DNA of 64,000 bases, taken from Flagellimonas aurea. GTDB taxonomy: Bacteria; Bacteroidota; Bacteroidia; Flavobacteriales; Flavobacteriaceae. The notes under the pieces are model-generated. The model worked only from the letters and a program-made list of their open reading frames with translations, was not told the DNA's origin and did no database searches. Of the stretch, positions 8,419 through 17,441 are shown piece after piece; position 1 is the first letter of the stretch; the number at the start of each line of letters is the position of its first letter. The translations under genes were made by a program, and so were the position numbers. The stretch spans positions 186,001-250,000 of the forward strand of contig NZ_JAFLNL010000004.1 in assembly GCF_017313785.1 (NCBI RefSeq), in the 5' to 3' direction.

Positions 8419-9732
8419 CTAATTGAGTTCTTCAAAATCGTCATCCAATGCACGTTTGAGCAATTTATCGTCTATGCTCTTACTGGCCTTGGCTCCCAAG
8501 GATTTAAGTTTTTCAACTCGTTTGATCAAGTTGCCGCGCCCTGTTAGCTTTTTCATTGTGCTTTGATAGGTGTTTTGTACTGTTCCAATCTGATTGCCGA
8601 TCTTCAAAAGCTCATCGGTTAAATTGGTAAAGGAATCGTACAGTTTGCCCGCCTCAGTGGCAATTTCAATGGCAAATCGCTTTTGTTTGTCGTTTTTCCA
8701 GAGATTGTCAACCAACTTTAAGGCAGCCAAAAGCGTAGATGGGGTAACAATGATCACGTCTTTTACAAATGCATCTTCGTACAAATTGGGCTCAAATGCC
8801 GAGGCAATCGCAAAAGCAGGCTCCGTTGGTATGAACATAAAGACCGTATCTGGGCTTTCGTCAATCAAGAGTTGATAGTTCTTCTTGCTCAACTCCTCTA
8901 TATGTCTTTTAATGGAATCTATATGTTGTTTCAGGTAGATTTCCCGTTGTTTTTCATCTTCATCGGATACGTATCGTTCAAAATGAACAATGGAAACCTT
9001 GCTGTCCACAATCATTTTTTTGCCGTCTGGTAAATGGATCAGCACATCGGTCTGGTACCTTTTCCCTTCCTCGTCCTTAAAACTGTCCTGTAGTGTATAT
9101 TCACGGTCTTTGGTAAGGCCAGATTTCTCTAAAATACGTGTCAAAATCACCTCGCCCCAGTTCCCTTGCATTTTGCTATCACCTTTTAAAGCTTTGGTCA
9201 AGTTCTCCGCCTCTTGAGTAATTTTAAGGTTTTGACTGCGTAAATCCAACAATTGTTGTTTTAAAGCAGCGTGCAGACCAAAATTTTCCTGCTGGGATTT
9301 CACTACTTTTTCCTCAAACTCCTTGATTTTTTTATTGAGCGGGTCCAGTATGTTGTCGATATTTTCTTTGTTGCTCTTTGTGAACTTTTCGCTTTTCTCG
9401 TCAAGAATCTTATTGGCCATGTTTTCAAATTCTTTGGTGAATTTCTCTTGAAGTTTTTCCAGTTCCTGTTTTTGCTCCAAGAGTTTTTCTTCCAGATTGT
9501 CCGATTTGGATTCTTCTTTGGCCAGAGCGATTTCAATTTCAGATTTCCTGCTTTGAATCTCTTTTATTTCCTCTTTCAGTGAGGACTCTGTTTTTCTAAA
9601 TTCGATTTCCTTGCTTTCCCAAACACTCTCTGTTGACTTGGTCTTTAGTTTTTGAATGTACACCCCCACAAAGAGACCTATGCCCAATGTGATGATGAAT
9701 CCTATAATGATGTAGATAAGTTCTGCGCCCAT
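8419..9732 (-). CDS. rmuC: DNA recombination protein RmuC
   Basis: RmuC-family protein, 437 residues, linked in E. coli to limiting inversions at short inverted repeats. The layout fits the family: an N-terminal membrane helix (about 5-25), a long Glu/Lys-rich coiled coil (about 30-175), then the nuclease-like RmuC domain (about 185-385) with GNWGEVILTRILEKSGL, DVLIHLPDGKKMIVDSK and ESPDTVFMFIPTEPAF. The DSKVS stretch is the conserved core. It heads a three-gene minus-strand group. Nuclease activity is inferred from fold resemblance only. Confidence 0.94.
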   Translation of the reverse strand: MGAELIYIIIGFIITLGIGLFVGVYIQKLKTKSTESVWESKEIEFRKTESSLKEEIKEIQSRKSEIEIALAKEESKSDNLEEKLLEQKQELEKLQEKFTKEFENMANKILDEKSEKFTKSNKENIDNILDPLNKKIKEFEEKVVKSQQENFGLHAALKQQLLDLRSQNLKITQEAENLTKALKGDSKMQGNWGEVILTRILEKSGLTKDREYTLQDSFKDEEGKRYQTDVLIHLPDGKKMIVDSKVSIVHFERYVSDEDEKQREIYLKQHIDSIKRHIEELSKKNYQLLIDESPDTVFMFIPTEPAFAIASAFEPNLYEDAFVKDVIIVTPSTLLAALKLVDNLWKNDKQKRFAIEIATEAGKLYDSFTNLTDELLKIGNQIGTVQNTYQSTMKKLTGRGNLIKRVEKLKSLGAKASKSIDDKLLKRALDDDFEELN

Positions 9733-9841
9733 TAAAAAATTTCTGAAGGATAAAGATAACGGATTATAAAGATAAAAATGCCATTTCAGTGAAAGCAGAA
9801 ATCCACAATATTGTTCATTAAATTAGGTGTGCCAACTGCAA

Positions 9842-9873
9842 TTCGACTACGCTCAGTGCCCGTTGGAGCGCAG
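9842..9873. repeat. Short palindromic intergenic element
   Basis: In the gap between rmuC and the ABC ATPase, TTCGACTACGCTCAG is followed by GGAGCGCAG. Arms CTACGCTC (9847-9854) and GAGCGCAG (9866-9873) pair over eight positions with one mismatch and an 11-base loop. The same TTCGACTnCGCTCAG core recurs at about 12954-12968, so it belongs to a small dispersed repeat family. It sits directly downstream of the ATPase stop on the opposite side, where it could help end that transcript. Confidence 0.5.
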
Positions 9874-9878
9874 AGATT

Positions 9879-10658
9879 TTACTTATTCACTTTAAAAGAA
9901 CCCGTTTTAGCATCAAACTGCACCATTTCCGAAGGGAATAATTTGTCGAAGTGTTTTTCTTCGATGAGTTGACAAGGGTCTCCGAAGGGGTGGTTCTTTC
10001 CGTCCAAGATCAATATGCGGTCGCATAACTGAATGGCCAGTTCAATTTCGTGCGTGGTGAACAGGATGGTTTTTTGTTTATCGTGCGCCAATGCTTGCAG
10101 CATTTTTAAAATCTGCACTTTGTGATAGAGGTCCAAATGCGTGGTGGGTTCATCCAAGAGGATCAACGAAGTGTCCTGGGCCATGGCCCGCGCCACCAAC
10201 ACCCGTTGTAACTGACCATCACTGAGTTCGTGGCATTTGTTGTTACGGAGATCGTTCAGCAAAAAGGAATCCAAACTTGTCTGAATCTGTTGCTTATCTT
10301 CCTGTGTCAATGTACCGAGCCAGTTGGTGTAAGGCTGTCGTCCAAGGGCAATCAATTCCTGAACCGTGAGATTTTTGGAAGCGGGTTGTTCCGTTAATAC
10401 CACACTGAGCTCTTTGGAGAGTGCAGTTGAGGTATATTTTTCGAGCGGTTCATCATTCAACAAGATAGTGCCAGAAAGTTTTGCTTGAAATCCGCCCAAA
10501 GTGCGCAGCAAGGTAGATTTTCCGATACCGTTAATGCCCACAATACCACAGAGCATTCCAGCTTCCAAATCAAAATTGATGTTTTGTGCTATGGTTTTGG
10601 AACCGTACCCAATGGACAAATCGGCAATGGACAATATGTTTTTCTCCGTTTTCACCAT
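9879..10658 (-). CDS. btuD: Corrinoid/iron-complex ABC transporter ATP-binding protein
   Basis: ATPase subunit (259 residues) of a FecE/BtuD-type importer. Walker A GINGIGKS is at 41-48, the ABC signature LSDGQLQRVLVARA near 146-159, Walker B LILLDEPTTHLD follows, and a switch His lies in FTTHE. Its ATG overlaps the permease TGA by one base (TGATG), so the two are translationally coupled. Binding protein and permease lie just upstream. Assignment to B12 comes from the divergent riboswitch-controlled receptor; a siderophore or haem role cannot be excluded from this sequence alone. Confidence 0.9.
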   Translation of the reverse strand: MVKTEKNILSIADLSIGYGSKTIAQNINFDLEAGMLCGIVGINGIGKSTLLRTLGGFQAKLSGTILLNDEPLEKYTSTALSKELSVVLTEQPASKNLTVQELIALGRQPYTNWLGTLTQEDKQQIQTSLDSFLLNDLRNNKCHELSDGQLQRVLVARAMAQDTSLILLDEPTTHLDLYHKVQILKMLQALAHDKQKTILFTTHEIELAIQLCDRILILDGKNHPFGDPCQLIEEKHFDKLFPSEMVQFDAKTGSFKVNK

Positions 10659-11689
10659 CAGAACATCATTTTACGTTTGCGGACCAAGAGCCATATTACC
10701 ACAGGAGCCCCCACCAATGATGTAATGGCGTTTATGGGCAACACGCTGGCAGAATTGGGCAGTTGCGCCAAGGTGTCGCACAACAGCATTAGAATGGCAC
10801 CGCACAGCATCACGGCGGGAATCAACACTTTGTGTTCCATGGTATCGAAAATCTGTCTGGTCAAATGGGGAACGGCCAAACCTACAAAAGCAATGGGTCC
10901 TGCAAATGCGGTGATTCCGCCAGCCAACAATCCAGTCGCGATTATAATGGTCATTCTAGATTTTTTCAAGGAGACCCCCAAACTTCGTGCATAGTTTTCG
11001 CCCAAAAGAAAGGCATTCAACGATTTTATCGAGACAATACTCAGTAAAACGCCGACAGCTACGATGCTTCCCAACAAAAACAATTGATTTATGGATAGAT
11101 TGCCCACGCTTCCGAAGGACCAAAAATTAAACCGTTGCAAATCCTCTGCACTGGAAAAATAGGCCAGAACGCTCACAATCGCAGAAGTGATGCTTCCGAA
11201 CATTAATCCAATAATGAGTAAGGCCATAGTGTCCTTTACCCGTTGGGCCACGATCATTACTATCAAAAGCACCAAAAAACTACCAAAACTTGAGGCGATG
11301 GATAGGGTTATATCACCCAAAAATGATAGGGAGGTGTACCCTGCCAAAATGGATGTACCCATTAAGAGTAAGGCAGCGCCCAAACTGGCTCCCGAACTGA
11401 TACCCAATACAAAAGGGCCTGCCAAGGGATTTCTGAACAGGGTTTGCATCAAAAGTCCGCTCAAAGCGAGTCCAGCACCCACCAAAATAGAGGTGAATGC
11501 CTTTGGTACCCGATAATCCCAGATAATATACTCCCACGAAGCAATTTCAGGACTTTCCCCGAACAGGGTAGACAACATATCGGCAAAAGGTATGGTAACC
11601 GACCCCGAACTGATGTTCAAAAGCCACGAACACAGCAAGGCGAGCACCATCAGTAAAAACGAAAACCGATATGTTCGACCTCCTTGCAT
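10658..11689 (-). CDS. btuC: FecCD/BtuC family ABC permease
   Basis: Inner-membrane permease of 343 residues with about ten hydrophobic segments, typical of FecCD/BtuC. Family motifs are LRNPLAGPFVLGISSGASLGA in the first third and GGITAFAGPIAFVGLAVPHLTR in the last, the ATPase-contacting region. The start codon directly abuts the stop of the binding-protein gene (11690) and the stop overlaps the ATPase start. This gives an uninterrupted btuF-btuC-btuD order on the minus strand. Confidence 0.93.
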   Translation of the reverse strand: MQGGRTYRFSFLLMVLALLCSWLLNISSGSVTIPFADMLSTLFGESPEIASWEYIIWDYRVPKAFTSILVGAGLALSGLLMQTLFRNPLAGPFVLGISSGASLGAALLLMGTSILAGYTSLSFLGDITLSIASSFGSFLVLLIVMIVAQRVKDTMALLIIGLMFGSITSAIVSVLAYFSSAEDLQRFNFWSFGSVGNLSINQLFLLGSIVAVGVLLSIVSIKSLNAFLLGENYARSLGVSLKKSRMTIIIATGLLAGGITAFAGPIAFVGLAVPHLTRQIFDTMEHKVLIPAVMLCGAILMLLCDTLAQLPNSASVLPINAITSLVGAPVVIWLLVRKRKMMF

Positions 11690-12841
11690 TTATTGTAACG
11701 GTTTGATGAATTGAAGTTTGTGTTGCGGCAATAGTTCGGGATGTAGTATTTTGATGAGGTCTTTCAACACCAGATCGGGCCTATGTGGGGCCGATTCATA
11801 AAAAATGAGCCCTCCCGTTTCGCCTTTGTCAATGGCATTGGAAAACACATTTTTGATTTTGAAAGCATCAAACTGTTGATGGTGTGGATTGGCTTCGGCC
11901 AATTCGGTATACGTGGTTTCAGCTGACGGATTGAACCAATATTCGGCGTCTTGGGCTTTTTCTAAAACCGATTCCAGACTGAGTCCTATGCTGCCCGTTT
12001 CGTTGTTATCGGCCCAAAGATAATCGGCATTGGCATCCTCCAGAAACTTGGCCATCCAGCTTTTCCCGCCTGCTACGTACCATACGTCTTTGTACAGTCC
12101 GCCTGTTAAAACCGTGGGTTTGGTCTTTGCTTTTTGGGCCAATTCCTTGGCTTGTAGGTAGGAAGATTCAACTTCTGCAAAAATACTATCGCCCAAGGCC
12201 TCTTTTTGAAAGAAAGGTGCAAAGAACTTGATCCATTCCGCTTTTCCCAAAGGGGTGTGTTCTACCCAATCGCCGTTGTAGACCACGGGCGTCCCTGCTT
12301 TTTTGATAATGTCGTACGCCTTGTTTTCATTGTTGATGCTAAACCCGACAATAAGCTCTGGATTCATGGCGAGCACCATTTCAGTGTTAAGCATGTCGTT
12401 CATGCCCAGATTTTGGATTTGCCCGTTTTCCACCAGTTTTCGCGCCTCTGGGGAAGAAATGTAATCCGTATTGGGAAAACCGATCACGGTATTGAGTTCG
12501 CCCAATTGTTTTAGGGGCTCAATGTGGGTGGTGGAGGTAAGCACCACTTTTTCAACAGGAGTGCCGATAATGGCATCGTAGGCATCTCTTGGAAAGGACA
12601 TTGCTATCAATTTTTCCTTCGGAACCAGGGCGTAGGTAAAATTGTCGGCTCCTGGCCACGCGGAGGTGACTTCAACAAGGGTTATATCGCCTTCTTTTTT
12701 TACCGTGAAGCCCTTTGCATACGTAATGTTCGATGCTGTTTCTTGAATTTGAACAGGTTGCTGCTTTTTTTCTTGTTTACAACCCGTCAGCGCTACCAGA
12801 AGCAATGCCAGTAGTAGAATCAATCGATGTTTTTGTGCCAT
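11690..12841 (-). CDS. btuF: ABC transporter substrate-binding lipoprotein (BtuF/FecB type)
   Basis: Periplasmic binding lipoprotein of 383 residues. The lipobox is VALTGCKQE, followed by a Gln/Lys-rich linker. The two-lobed fold is recognisable from VVLTSTTHIEPLKQLGE, GFPNTDYISSP, NPELIVGF and GGKSWMAKFLEDANADYLW, all usual landmarks of helical-backbone iron-complex/B12 binding proteins. It is first in a three-gene importer operon. About 475 nt separate it from the divergent TonB receptor. I see no cobalamin riboswitch oriented towards this gene, which would distinguish its control from that of the receptor. Confidence 0.9.
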   Translation of the reverse strand: MAQKHRLILLLALLLVALTGCKQEKKQQPVQIQETASNITYAKGFTVKKEGDITLVEVTSAWPGADNFTYALVPKEKLIAMSFPRDAYDAIIGTPVEKVVLTSTTHIEPLKQLGELNTVIGFPNTDYISSPEARKLVENGQIQNLGMNDMLNTEMVLAMNPELIVGFSINNENKAYDIIKKAGTPVVYNGDWVEHTPLGKAEWIKFFAPFFQKEALGDSIFAEVESSYLQAKELAQKAKTKPTVLTGGLYKDVWYVAGGKSWMAKFLEDANADYLWADNNETGSIGLSLESVLEKAQDAEYWFNPSAETTYTELAEANPHHQQFDAFKIKNVFSNAIDKGETGGLIFYESAPHRPDLVLKDLIKILHPELLPQHKLQFIKPLQ

Positions 12842-12907
12842 GGGTCAAAAGTAAGATTATTTAAGTATTTATGGAGTTTAAGGAACCTGATGATTAAAGT
12901 CAAAATT

Positions 12908-12977
12908 GTCATGTCGATCGGAGTCGAGACATTTTAGACCCTTCGACAGCTCCTTCGACTGCGCTCAGGATGACGGA
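12908..12977. repeat. Dispersed palindromic repeat between btuF and the riboswitch
   Basis: This stretch contains GTCGATCGGAGTCGAGACA, then CTTCGACAGCTCCTTCGACTG and CGCTCAGGATGAC. The TTCGACTGCGCTCAG core matches the element at 9842-9856 with one difference, and GAGTCGAGAC echoes the arm at about 6682-6692. Such CTTCGACTGCGCTCAGGATGAC-like sequences are, from memory, common intergenic repeats in many bacterial genomes. It lies between the two divergent transcription units and upstream of the receptor promoter box. Confidence 0.5.
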
Positions 12978-13023
12978 CGAAAAATCATTGTAAAGAATCG
13001 TACAAAAGATTAAACAGATTGAT

Positions 13024-13031
13024 TAGCTTTG
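13024..13031 (+). promoter_or_regulatory. Bacteroidota -7 box for the btuB riboswitch transcript
   Basis: TAGCTTTG is an exact match to TAnnTTTG. Transcription would then begin within a few bases, just before the first conserved part of the riboswitch at about 13040. No clear TTG lies at the usual 17-23 nt upstream, so only the -7 half is supported. Confidence 0.5.
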
Positions 13032-13039
13032 GCCCCGAA

Positions 13040-13232
13040 TTTTGGTTCGCACGGAGTTTCCGTGGGATTAAAAGGGAATCCAGTGCAAAACTGGAGCTGT
13101 TCCCGCAACTGTAAATGTACGCCAAATCAGTTTTGGCACCTCTAAATGAGGGTGTTGTTTACTACATACCCACTGTCCATTTTTTTTGGATGGGAAGGGC
13201 GAACAACATTACATAAGCCAGGAGACCTGCCA
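13040..13232 (+). ncRNA. Cobalamin riboswitch
   Basis: The leader of the TonB receptor carries the conserved pieces of a cobalamin aptamer in order: AAAAGGGAATCCAGTG (from 13070), GCTGTTCCCGCAACTGTAA (about 13096-13114), and the B12 box AAGCCAGGAGACCTGCC (13215-13231). Between them is a variable arm rich in paired segments. Downstream, AAACTTT (13252-13258) and AAAGTTT (13266-13272) could form part of the expression platform. Binding of adenosyl- or another cobalamin is known for the family and is expected to lower receptor expression. Boundaries are approximate. Confidence 0.95.
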
Positions 13233-13317
13233 AATTCAAACAAACAATGTTAAACTTTCGGGATAAAAGTTTACGTATGCATCACATACTATTCTCCCGT
13301 TTATTCAATTAAACGAA

Positions 13318-15180
13318 ATGAAAAAAAATCATTTATGGTTGATTACCGCCCTATTGGCGGGCAAGGGAATTTTTGCGCAAAATGTACAGCAAGATTCACT
13401 TAAAGTGCAACAACTGGACGAGGTTGTTGTAAGCGATTCAAAGTTTGAGTTGAAAAGAGAAAACTCTGGAAAAACAGTGATCAAGATCGCTGCTGAAGAA
13501 ATGCAGCGCAACCAGGGCAGGACGGTTGCGGAAATCATCAACACCAAAAGCGGTATCGAGATTGCAGGTAGCCGCGGTCGTGATGGGGATGTGCTTGGGG
13601 TGTATGCGCGTGGTGGCCGTGGACGTCAGGTTTTGATCATTATCGATGGTGTTCGTGTGCAGGATCCATCTACATTTTCTGCAGAGTACGATCTTCGCTT
13701 GCTTTCGCCCAATACCATCGAATCCATTGAGATCATTAAAGGAGCGGCAAGTACGCTTTATGGAACCAATGCGGTAACGGCCGTAATCAATATCACAACG
13801 AAAAAGAGCTCCGAAAAGAAGATTGCAGGAAATTTTGAAACGAGCGTAGGGACCAATCAAACAGCCGATGACCAGAATTATAATATCGGGAGCATTCAAA
13901 ATTCTGCGAATGTGAACGGTACTTTGGGCAAGTTCAATTATGGGGTCGATTTTTCCAACCGATATAAGAGTGGGCTCTCTGCCGCGGTGACGCCAGAGAA
14001 CGAAGAGGACATTTTTTCCCATTACAGCACCAATCTAAAGCTAGGGTATCAGTTTTCGGAAAGTTTTGGGGTTCAGGTTTATGGTAATCAGACCAAGTTC
14101 AAGAATGAATATGATGCTTCAATGGCCGAAGCTGATAATTTGGGTGAAAATGAGCAGCAACGCGTAGGTCTGTCATCAGAATTTGACTATGGAAAAGGTT
14201 CGGTGCACCTGAATGCAGCTTTCACCGATTATGAATCCGTGGCCAACGACACCTTTGGTGAAAGTATGACCGAAGGAAGTAATTGGGTGTTGGACGTGTA
14301 CAACAAATACGTTTTTGCCGAAAAGTTCCACACGGTACTTGGGGTGAATTATATAAAGGATGAAGCGATTTTTACAGAGGAAGTGGATTTTACCATTGTT
14401 GACCCTTATGCCAATGTGGTCTATGTTTCGGATTTTGGATTGAATTTGAATGCGGGCGCCAGACTGAACAATCACTCCGAATATGGAAACCATTTTGTGT
14501 ATAATGTGAATCCATCATTTGTGTTTGATACTGAAGAGGGATATGTAAAATTGATGGGGTCGTATGCTACATCGTACATCACACCGAATCTAACGCAATT
14601 GTTCGGTGCTTTCGGCGGGAATCCAGAATTGGAGCCTGAAGAAAACGCTACCATTGAAGGAGGTATTGAATTTAAACTCGATAATACTTTCCGAATCAGT
14701 ACGGTTTATTTTGATAGAAACGAGACGAATGCCATTGGTTACGATGCCAATTTTATGAGCATCAATGTGGCGGATGAAATCGATGCCAACGGAGTAGAGG
14801 TGGAGGCTACGTGGTTGCCCTTGAGTAATTTTAGTGTCAACGCCAATTATACCTTCACGGAACGAAAGGGCGACAATGCCATCCGTATTCCCAAGCACAA
14901 GGCGAATGTGTCTTTGTGGTATCAATTCTGTGAGAGTACCGATGCGTCATTGACCTACGCTTACACTGGTGAACGTTTTGATACGGATTTTGCTACGTTC
15001 TCGGATATTGCCTTGGAACCATTTTCACTGTTGAACTTTTCCATTAGGCACGAACTGATTAAGAATAAAGTGAATGTATTCTTGAATGCGGATAATTTGC
15101 TGAACGAAGATTATAGGGAGTTGCTCGGATTCACGACCCGAGGACGAAACTTTAGGGTTGGACTCAACCTGAACCTTTAA
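13318..15180 (+). CDS. btuB: TonB-dependent outer membrane receptor, BtuB-like
   Basis: Outer membrane receptor of 620 residues, close to E. coli BtuB in length. The signal peptide ends KGIFAQ. A TonB-box-like segment (LDEVVVSD, about 33-40) precedes the plug domain (AEEMQRNQGRTVAEIINTKSGI to GAASTLYGTNAVTAVINI), then a 22-strand-type barrel ending in NFRVGLNLNL. The long leader contains a cobalamin riboswitch, and the divergent operon encodes a BtuFCD-type importer, so corrinoid uptake is the best-supported function. A strong hairpin follows five bases after the stop. Confidence 0.94.
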   Translation: MKKNHLWLITALLAGKGIFAQNVQQDSLKVQQLDEVVVSDSKFELKRENSGKTVIKIAAEEMQRNQGRTVAEIINTKSGIEIAGSRGRDGDVLGVYARGGRGRQVLIIIDGVRVQDPSTFSAEYDLRLLSPNTIESIEIIKGAASTLYGTNAVTAVINITTKKSSEKKIAGNFETSVGTNQTADDQNYNIGSIQNSANVNGTLGKFNYGVDFSNRYKSGLSAAVTPENEEDIFSHYSTNLKLGYQFSESFGVQVYGNQTKFKNEYDASMAEADNLGENEQQRVGLSSEFDYGKGSVHLNAAFTDYESVANDTFGESMTEGSNWVLDVYNKYVFAEKFHTVLGVNYIKDEAIFTEEVDFTIVDPYANVVYVSDFGLNLNAGARLNNHSEYGNHFVYNVNPSFVFDTEEGYVKLMGSYATSYITPNLTQLFGAFGGNPELEPEENATIEGGIEFKLDNTFRISTVYFDRNETNAIGYDANFMSINVADEIDANGVEVEATWLPLSNFSVNANYTFTERKGDNAIRIPKHKANVSLWYQFCESTDASLTYAYTGERFDTDFATFSDIALEPFSLLNFSIRHELIKNKVNVFLNADNLLNEDYRELLGFTTRGRNFRVGLNLNL

Positions 15181-15184
15181 AAAA

Positions 15185-15211
15185 GAAAAGCGGCCAATTG
15201 GCCGCTTTTTT
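15185..15211. terminator. Bidirectional terminator between btuB and S41 protease
   Basis: AAAAGCGGCCAATTGGCCGCTTTTTT is a perfect palindromic GC-rich stem flanked by A and T runs. It can end both the plus-strand btuB transcript and the convergent protease transcript, whose stop codon it touches. Confidence 0.9.
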
Positions 15212-16721
15212 AATACTTGTTAAATTTCAATGGCTTGTCCAAATACATATTGTCTTTCACGGGAGTGTGCAACCTAGAAGAGGTAAAAGACTCAGCAGGC
15301 ATTTCCACAGTAAAGTCGATTTTCGCAGAACCACCTGAAATTTCTTGAAGGGCACGGGCCAAGAGCGGCTCGTTTACATCACCCAAAACACCAAGGTTGG
15401 TCAAATCTTCACCAAGGGTAATATCTGGAACCAAACCACTGGTGTAATCGTAGAATCCATCTGCATTCTCGTTGCGCCCAACAAGGGGTTGTATTCCCCA
15501 ACTATTGTTTGGATTAATGTCACCTTCTCTACTGGAAGAATAAAGAAAAGGGAGGTCTTGGTCTGGATCATCGACCAATGTAATGGAAAATTCATTTTTT
15601 CCGCGAGTGGTTGTACCAATGTGGATAACATCTATATAAGGTTCAAGGCCGTTCATGACCAATTCGCTTGCCGAAGCAGAACCATTTGTTGCAATAACAA
15701 ATACTCTATTCAAGTTTAATGAGTTTATAGGGCTGTTAGCAGGAGGCGGAGTGTTGCTTTCAAAATAGTCGGTGAGGGAAGCATCGCTAAATGCTGCTTG
15801 GACTTTTGAGTTCCAACGTTGCCTAATATAAACTTCTTGTGTTTTGGTACCATAGATCATACTGGCCAAAAGGCGAGAAGTGTTTACATTGCCACCAGGA
15901 TTGTAACGCATGTCCAACACCAACTCTGTAGCTCCATCCGTCTTAAATTTTGCAAAAGCATCATTCAAATCTTCATTAAAACTGCTTAAAAAGCGATTGT
16001 ACATCAAATAAGCAACCTTAGTGCCGTTCACATCCAGAGTTTCCGCAATCAAGATAGGATCTTCTATTTGGTTCTCTATTTTGGTAAGTTGAACTTCTTT
16101 ATCATTGTTGGAAATAGTTTCGTTTTCAACGGTGGCCATGCCCAAGGTATATGTGCTGTTGTTGCCAAATAAGAGTTCGGTGTAGTTGCTATCTGTCAAT
16201 TGAATGCCATCTACCCTAGTAAAAAAATCACCTCTTTGTATATCTTTTGTTGATGCATTTGAACCGGGCCAAACGTAAAGTACGTAGCCAAAGACATCGT
16301 TGGTGTTTCCAATATAAGACAATCTAAATTCCAGGCCATTACTTTGAGAAATACCAGAGAGGCTGTTTACAAGTTCTTTATAATCTTCGTTAGCAAAACT
16401 GAATCGGTCTATGGCAGTTTCTTCCCCAACTATTCTCTCATGATCATTACATATACTGTAGTAAAAATTCTCTGGGTCGGGATAAGATTCCAAAAAAGCT
16501 GTGTATTCGGCATTGGTAGAGAACCTATCATCAGCAAGATCGGGAACATCACCCTGCCAAAAATACCAAAGGTTCATGGCCTTCCACATAAAATTTTGGG
16601 CAGCCACATCTGCAGTTGGGTCCGGGTCGGGGGTTGGACCAGGTTTAATGCCGTTGTCGTCATTGCTACAGGATGCCAGCAACAAGGACAATCCTAAAAA
16701 CAGGAAAGAATACTTTTTCAT
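15210..16721 (-). CDS. S41 family peptidase lipoprotein
   Basis: Tail-specific-protease relative of 503 residues with lipobox LLASCSND and a Pro/Asp-rich linker (GPTPDPDPTAD). A PDZ-like region occupies about residues 115-210 (RGDFFTRVDGIQLTD). The S41 core follows: VAYLMYNRF, LVLDMRYNPGGNVN, the nucleophile region NGSASASELVMNGL, and the general-base Lys in TTRGKNEF. It is probably anchored in the envelope facing the periplasm or the surface. It converges on btuB across a shared terminator. Substrate unknown. Confidence 0.92.
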   Translation of the reverse strand: MKKYSFLFLGLSLLLASCSNDDNGIKPGPTPDPDPTADVAAQNFMWKAMNLWYFWQGDVPDLADDRFSTNAEYTAFLESYPDPENFYYSICNDHERIVGEETAIDRFSFANEDYKELVNSLSGISQSNGLEFRLSYIGNTNDVFGYVLYVWPGSNASTKDIQRGDFFTRVDGIQLTDSNYTELLFGNNSTYTLGMATVENETISNNDKEVQLTKIENQIEDPILIAETLDVNGTKVAYLMYNRFLSSFNEDLNDAFAKFKTDGATELVLDMRYNPGGNVNTSRLLASMIYGTKTQEVYIRQRWNSKVQAAFSDASLTDYFESNTPPPANSPINSLNLNRVFVIATNGSASASELVMNGLEPYIDVIHIGTTTRGKNEFSITLVDDPDQDLPFLYSSSREGDINPNNSWGIQPLVGRNENADGFYDYTSGLVPDITLGEDLTNLGVLGDVNEPLLARALQEISGGSAKIDFTVEMPAESFTSSRLHTPVKDNMYLDKPLKFNKY

Positions 16722-16931
16722 AGCTTAATTTTTACTGAATTCACTCAAATTTTGTTCCAAGTTGATTATTGGTGTAGGTTGGATTGAGTAGTATCACATG
16801 GATAACCATGTAAATTTACCCTGCAAAATAGGGCTATATAAGGAGATGGCAAATTTTTTGTAACAAATTTCGATATGTATCGTCGTGATAGTGTAGACCG
16901 ATAATTAACAGACTGAACAACAAAACAACCA

Positions 16932-17441
16932 ATGAAACAAACAGAATTCTTAAATGTGGTTTTACCATTTCAGGATAAACTGTACAGGCTCGCAAAACGC
17001 CTGTTGGTTTCCAGGGAAGAAGCGGAGGATGCCACTCAAGAAATTTTGTTGAAGTTATGGTCGAAGAACGAGTCGATGGAGAAGTACAAAAACGTAGAAG
17101 CTTTTGCCATGACCATGACCAAAAACTTTTGCTTGGACCGTTTAAAGTCCAAACAAGCGGGAAACCTAAAATTGGTTCACAGCAACTATAGCGACGAAAA
17201 CACCTCCTTGCAAAAACAGTTGGAGGCCGAGGACAGTGTAAGTTGGATGGAACGTATAATGGAAGACCTGCCAGAACAACAAAAAATGATATTGCAGCTA
17301 CGGGATGTAGAGCAATACGAGTTCGATGAGATATGCGAGCTATTGGACATGAAACCCACTGCGGTGCGCGTAGCACTGTCGAGGGCCAGAAAAACAGTAC
17401 GAGAAGAATTAATAAAAAAACACAACTATGGAATTGGGTAA
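16932..17441 (+). CDS. ECF-type RNA polymerase sigma factor
   Basis: Sigma-70 family protein of 169 residues with region 2 (LYRLAKRLLVSREEAEDATQEILLKLW, about 18-45) and region 4 (LPEQQKMILQLRDVEQYEFDEICELL to VRVALSRARKTVREEL, about 112-162). No region 1.1 or 3, so ECF group. Its last 14 bases overlap the next gene, which encodes a single-pass membrane protein placed like an anti-sigma factor, and two exported DUF4252 proteins follow. The module is probably autoregulated, though no promoter match is clear in the 210 nt upstream. Confidence 0.93.
   Translation: MKQTEFLNVVLPFQDKLYRLAKRLLVSREEAEDATQEILLKLWSKNESMEKYKNVEAFAMTMTKNFCLDRLKSKQAGNLKLVHSNYSDENTSLQKQLEAEDSVSWMERIMEDLPEQQKMILQLRDVEQYEFDEICELLDMKPTAVRVALSRARKTVREELIKKHNYGIG

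Noticed and set aside
10485-10994. 169-codon plus-strand reading frame
   Set aside because: Antisense to the ABC ATPase and permease, no motif, spans two real genes.
13438-14022. 194-codon minus-strand reading frame
   Set aside because: Antisense to the BtuB-like receptor plug domain, no motif.
16834-17376. 180-codon minus-strand reading frame
   Set aside because: It lies antisense to the sigma factor, has no recognisable domain and is Pro/Cys/Arg-rich in a way typical of shadow frames; the plus-strand gene has clear sigma regions 2 and 4.
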